Source: Tubiluchus corallicola
Taxonomy: Eukaryota; Priapulida; Priapulimorpha; Priapulimorphida; Tubiluchidae
DNA length: 41,961 bases
Assembly: GCA_030141605.1 (NCBI GenBank)
Contig: JAQGDQ010001416.1
Location: 1-41,961 of the forward strand
Direction: 5' to 3'
In this document: in pieces, positions 20,031 through 41,961 of the stretch
Layout: each line of letters opens with the position of its first letter
How positions within the stretch are numbered: position 1 is the first letter of the stretch
The notes under the pieces: model-generated
The model's database searches: none
What the model was told of the DNA's origin: nothing
Seen by the model: only the letters and a program-made list of their open reading frames with translations
Made by a program: the position numbers and the translations under genes

Positions 20031-20781
20031 ACCGCATCATTGGATGTGTTAAATTTTGTTGCATGAAACAGGAAAAAGAATAAACATGTTTAAATATATG
20101 ATTAGAAAAAAAGAACAACCATGCATACATTAAACAAAAGAACATGCACATCAAAAATACCGTTTACAAAACAACCAATAATTATTGTATTGGTTAAATT
20201 AAATTATTACTTTGTTACACTTTTTTGGCAAATAGCCAGTGCCCACCATTGGCAGACAACTATTGCTGATGATTAATAACTAATATTTAAAACATTATTA
20301 ATTAGCAAGAACTTCTTGTGCACATTAAACACATTCTAAAACGTGTGGTTGTAGTGCAGCTAACCTATTATAATCAGACGAAATCTACCATTCTAAACAA
20401 ATAAACTCCTATGTTAATCTACAAGTTTGCATTCGTTTCTTTTGTTCATTTTCGTTGATATACATTCATTTTTTGTTTGTTTGTTTACTTGCCTGCTTCT
20501 TCCTCCTTCGCTTTGTTTTCGGTTTTATATTCTTTAGTCAAAAAGTTTATTCACGTTTATTTGTTCATCTATGACCTTAACTAGCGATTATGGTTTTCCA
20601 CACGTATTTTCAGGTCGTTTTTCTGGGTGTAGTAGCTTATAGTTATAGCAGCAACACAAACTGTACGTTATAATGCTGATGCATTTCTATTTTAGTAGAA
20701 AACTACCGTTTCTGTAACATTTAAATACAAACTATATCACTACAAATGCTTTAATCTAGAACACAGTGTCGTCTAATAAGG
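20031..20781 (-). other. Transporter 3' UTR region
   Basis: This follows the stop codon (TGA, complement of 20782-20784) on the minus strand. Several AATAAA motifs occur on that strand (for example the complement of tttatt near 20546-20560), but none is clearly the used site. No other gene was seen. Confidence 0.5.
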
Positions 20782-39203
<18,422 letters not shown>

Positions 39204-39872
39204 CTAGAAAAAAACAGCCAGGTAGTAGTTTATATCTAAACCTCATCAGCGCTTGTTGGACATTTGACAAGAAACAAAAAAATATGAAAATCTGCATCGA
39301 AACTGACAAAACTTGAGAGCCACAGTGGTTGTTTCCTTTTGTTTTAAAAAATCGATCCCCATTCTAATTACACACTCACGAAGAGATAAACTATTTCGCT
39401 CAAAAGTTATTTTGGCAAATCTTGTGATAGTTGTGTGACTATCAAGATTTAGCTAAAGTAAGCCTTACAAACATTGTAATTCCTCTAGGCCTGGCAACTC
39501 TAGGATAATTATTGTTTAACATTGCTAGGCAATTAGGGTTACAAATATATTTGCATATATTTAGTGAATAATTACTATTCACACAATACATACACTGTTT
39601 ACAAAAATATAAATACGTACATATATAACACTACAAAACATACACTACGTTACTAACAACACAATGATACAAGTTAAATTCAATAATTAAAACTAAATAC
39701 AAAACATCAAACTTTGCTGTATAGTCCCTATACTATAACATAGATATACATATATTTACGGTAGTTACGTAGACATGATTATAGTATTTAATTTACATAA
39801 ACGATCCTAGTTTTATATATATATAAAACTAGGATTGATATATACATATTTTATATATCAATATAAAACTAT

Positions 39873-39903
<31 letters not shown>

Positions 39904-39932
39904 AAAACGACCTATATGTATGTATATATCTA

Positions 39933-39970
<38 letters not shown>

Positions 39971-40279
39971 CATATAGGTCGTTTTTTAAATTTATAAAAC
40001 AAATTTTGTATAGCATTTGAACCAAAAATTACAAACAAATTTGAGAATTTCTAAATCGAAAATTTTAGCTTGACATCGTCTGATAAGTAAGTAAAGTTAG
40101 AATATGTATATAGAGACTGCCCCTGTATAAAGTTGTTTCTTGGTTGTTCACATCTACTAAAGTGTAAGAGCAAGTAGCGATTATGTTTTAAAATGAAAAA
40201 AAGTCACATGTTTTTAACAAATTTACACGAACATGTGCAGCGTGCCGATCAACCTCCGCGAAACATCAGTATCTACATG

Positions 40280-40460
40280 TCAAATGTAGACCGCGTTAAC
40301 TCAAATGTAGATTTAGAAGTAACTCAAATGTGACTTAGGTAAGTCAAATGTAGACGCAGGAAAGTTCAAATGTGACTTTGGTAAGTCAAATGTACACATA
40401 GGAATGTCGAATGTGTTTTGGTATCTCAAATGTGACTTAGGTAAGTCAAATGTAGATGCG
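40280..40460 (+). repeat. Left subrepeat array of the foldback
   Basis: About nine units of roughly 20 bp, tcaaatgtagac or tcaaatgtgac, joined by ttaggtaag-like linkers. Same units as in 12437-12806. Confidence 0.85.
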
Positions 40461-40861
40461 GTACTTTGAATAAATCGATAATTAACTCATTTAAGTGCAA
40501 ATTAGAAAAAGATAAAACCAAATTAAAATTATATTTTATGGTCATGGTGCTATCGGCAGCATCAATTTTCATTATATTTAATTAATTTGCAACAATTTGT
40601 GTGGACGTTAATACATTTTTCAAATATAAAGAAAATGTTTATTTGATAGTTTTAAGTAATGCATTAGCACTGCATTAATGAATTAGTTTCTCTTAAGAAA
40701 CATTGTTTATTTTAAGAATGTATTGTTTTCTCTAACAGTTCCAATGGTATGTAAAGTTTGCAGAACATTAGTGAACCTATAACGTTGTTATTTTAACTTA
40801 AGACCAATTATTAAATTGAAATTAAAGAAGATTAAATTTAACATCCTTAAACTTTACCACC

Positions 40862-41250
40862 TATCCACATTTGAGATACCAATGTCACATTTGACTTGAC
40901 ATGTGTCTACATTTGAACTTACCAAAAACGCTTAAGTTTTCTTGAAAACCATTGTTAACACATTTGAACTACCTAAGTCTACATTTGAGTTACCAAGACA
41001 GATTTGAACTACCTAAGTCTACATTTGAGTTACCAAGACAGATTTGAACTACCTAAGTCTACATTTGAGTTACCAAGACAGATTTGAATTACCTAAATCT
41101 ACATTTGAGTTACCAAGACAGATTTGAATTACCTAAATCTACATTTGAGTTACCAAGACACATTTGAATTACCTAAATCTACATTTGAGTTAACAAGACA
41201 CATTTGAATTACCTAAATCTACATTTGAGTTAACACAGGTCTACATTTGA
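40862..41250 (-). repeat. Right subrepeat array of the foldback
   Basis: Units of the reverse complement, in a regular double unit of about 39-40 bp (ctacatttgagttaccaaga then cagatttgaattacctaaat), about seven times. The piece aagttttcttgaaaaccatt near 40935 matches the centre of the small foldback at 12437-12806. Confidence 0.88.
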
Positions 41251-41570
41251 CATGTAGATACTGATAAGTTTCGCGGAGGTTGATCGGCACGCGTTGCACA
41301 TGTTCGTGTAAATTTGTTAAAAACATGTGACTTTTTTTCATTTTAAAACATAATACGCATTTGCTCTTACACTTTAGTAGATGTGAACAACCAAGAAACA
41401 ACTTTTATACAGGGGTCAGTTCTATATACATATTCTAACTTTACTTACTTATCAGACGATGTCAAGCTAAAATTTTCGATTTAGAAATTCTCAAATTTGT
41501 TTGTAATTTTTGGTTCAAAATGCTACATAAAATTTGTTTTATAAATTTAAAAAACGACCTATATTTATGT

Positions 41571-41619
<49 letters not shown>

Positions 41620-41648
41620 TAGATATATACATACATATAGGTCGTTTT

Positions 41649-41686
<38 letters not shown>

Positions 41687-41961
41687 GTTTTATATTGATA
41701 TATAAAATATGTATATATCAATCCTAGTTTTATATATATATAAAACTAGGATCGTTTATGTAAATTAAATACTATAATCATGTCTACGTAACTACCGTAA
41801 ATATATGTATATCTATGTTATAGTATAGGGACTATACAGCAAAGTTTGATGTTTTGTATTTAGTTTTAATTATTGAATTTAACTTGTATCATTGTGTTGT
41901 TAGTAACGTAGTGTATGTTTTGTAGTGTTATATATGTACGTATTTATATTTTTGTAAACAG

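Larger units (their letters stand above)
39595..41961. mobile_element. Giant foldback/inverted-repeat structure, open at the right edge
   Basis: The left arm (39595-40292) and right arm (41238-41961) are reverse complements with scattered substitutions and length changes in TA tracts. The right arm still matches at the last base, so the repeat continues beyond the window. Each arm holds a 34-bp palindrome (around gatcctag...ctaggatt), and a second palindrome with acgacctatatg at its ends around (TA)n. Between the arms, subrepeats of tcaaatgtagac type point right at 40280-40460 and are inverted at 40862-41250, with about 400 bp of other DNA in the middle. No ORF of note. It lies upstream of the visible transporter exons, probably in an intron. 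Confidence 0.85.

Noticed and set aside
39595-41961. Polinton or other large transposon with long terminal repeats
   Set aside because: The space between the arms is under 1 kb and has no integrase, polymerase or capsid-like frame.

Overview
The window is animal (metazoan) nuclear DNA. It is AT-rich, its genes are split by GT-AG introns, and it is loaded with minisatellites, triplet repeats and decayed transposons. I see no prokaryotic or organellar features. The lineage is an invertebrate I cannot name: repeat types and gene content do not settle it.

Three protein genes can be supported. (1) On the + strand, the last three coding exons of malectin (MLEC; an ER lectin that binds glucosylated N-glycans) lie at 1769-1945, 4949-5006 and 9616-9854. 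Reading phase agrees across both introns, and the upstream exons are outside the window. (2) On the - strand, ten coding exons between 39203 and 20782 join in perfect phase into the last 483 residues of a vesicular glutamate transporter-like SLC17 protein; the N-terminal exon(s) lie beyond the right edge. The two genes converge tail to tail across a gene-free, transposon-rich stretch of about 11 kb. (3) An intronless rhodopsin-class GPCR of 310 residues (28547-29479, +), resembling allatostatin-A/galanin receptors, sits inside a 7.5-kb intron of the transporter gene on the opposite strand.

Layout: 1-1768 tandem repeat and two tRNA-related SINE-like repeats; 1769-9854 malectin with a 5S-derived SINE, four tandem arrays, a solo LTR inside one array, a TIR element, and an intronic CTG/CTA array with about 45 pure CTG units; 9855-20781 intergenic DNA with MITEs, two LINE fragments, a small foldback element and a 41-bp minisatellite; 20782-39203 the transporter gene with the nested GPCR; 39204-41961 an intron or upstream region dominated by a very large inverted repeat that runs off the window.

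The points most worth a second look are: the inverted repeat at 39595-41961 and its small relative at 12437-12806, which share inverted subrepeats; an 83-bp minisatellite that appears to have copied the splice acceptor and first 14 bases of a transporter exon; a His-to-Asp change at the transporter position matching rat VGLUT2 H128; and the solo LTR that cleanly splits a 67-bp minisatellite. All of this was read by eye, with no database search. Family names for mobile elements rest on termini, target duplications and recognisable protein fragments.
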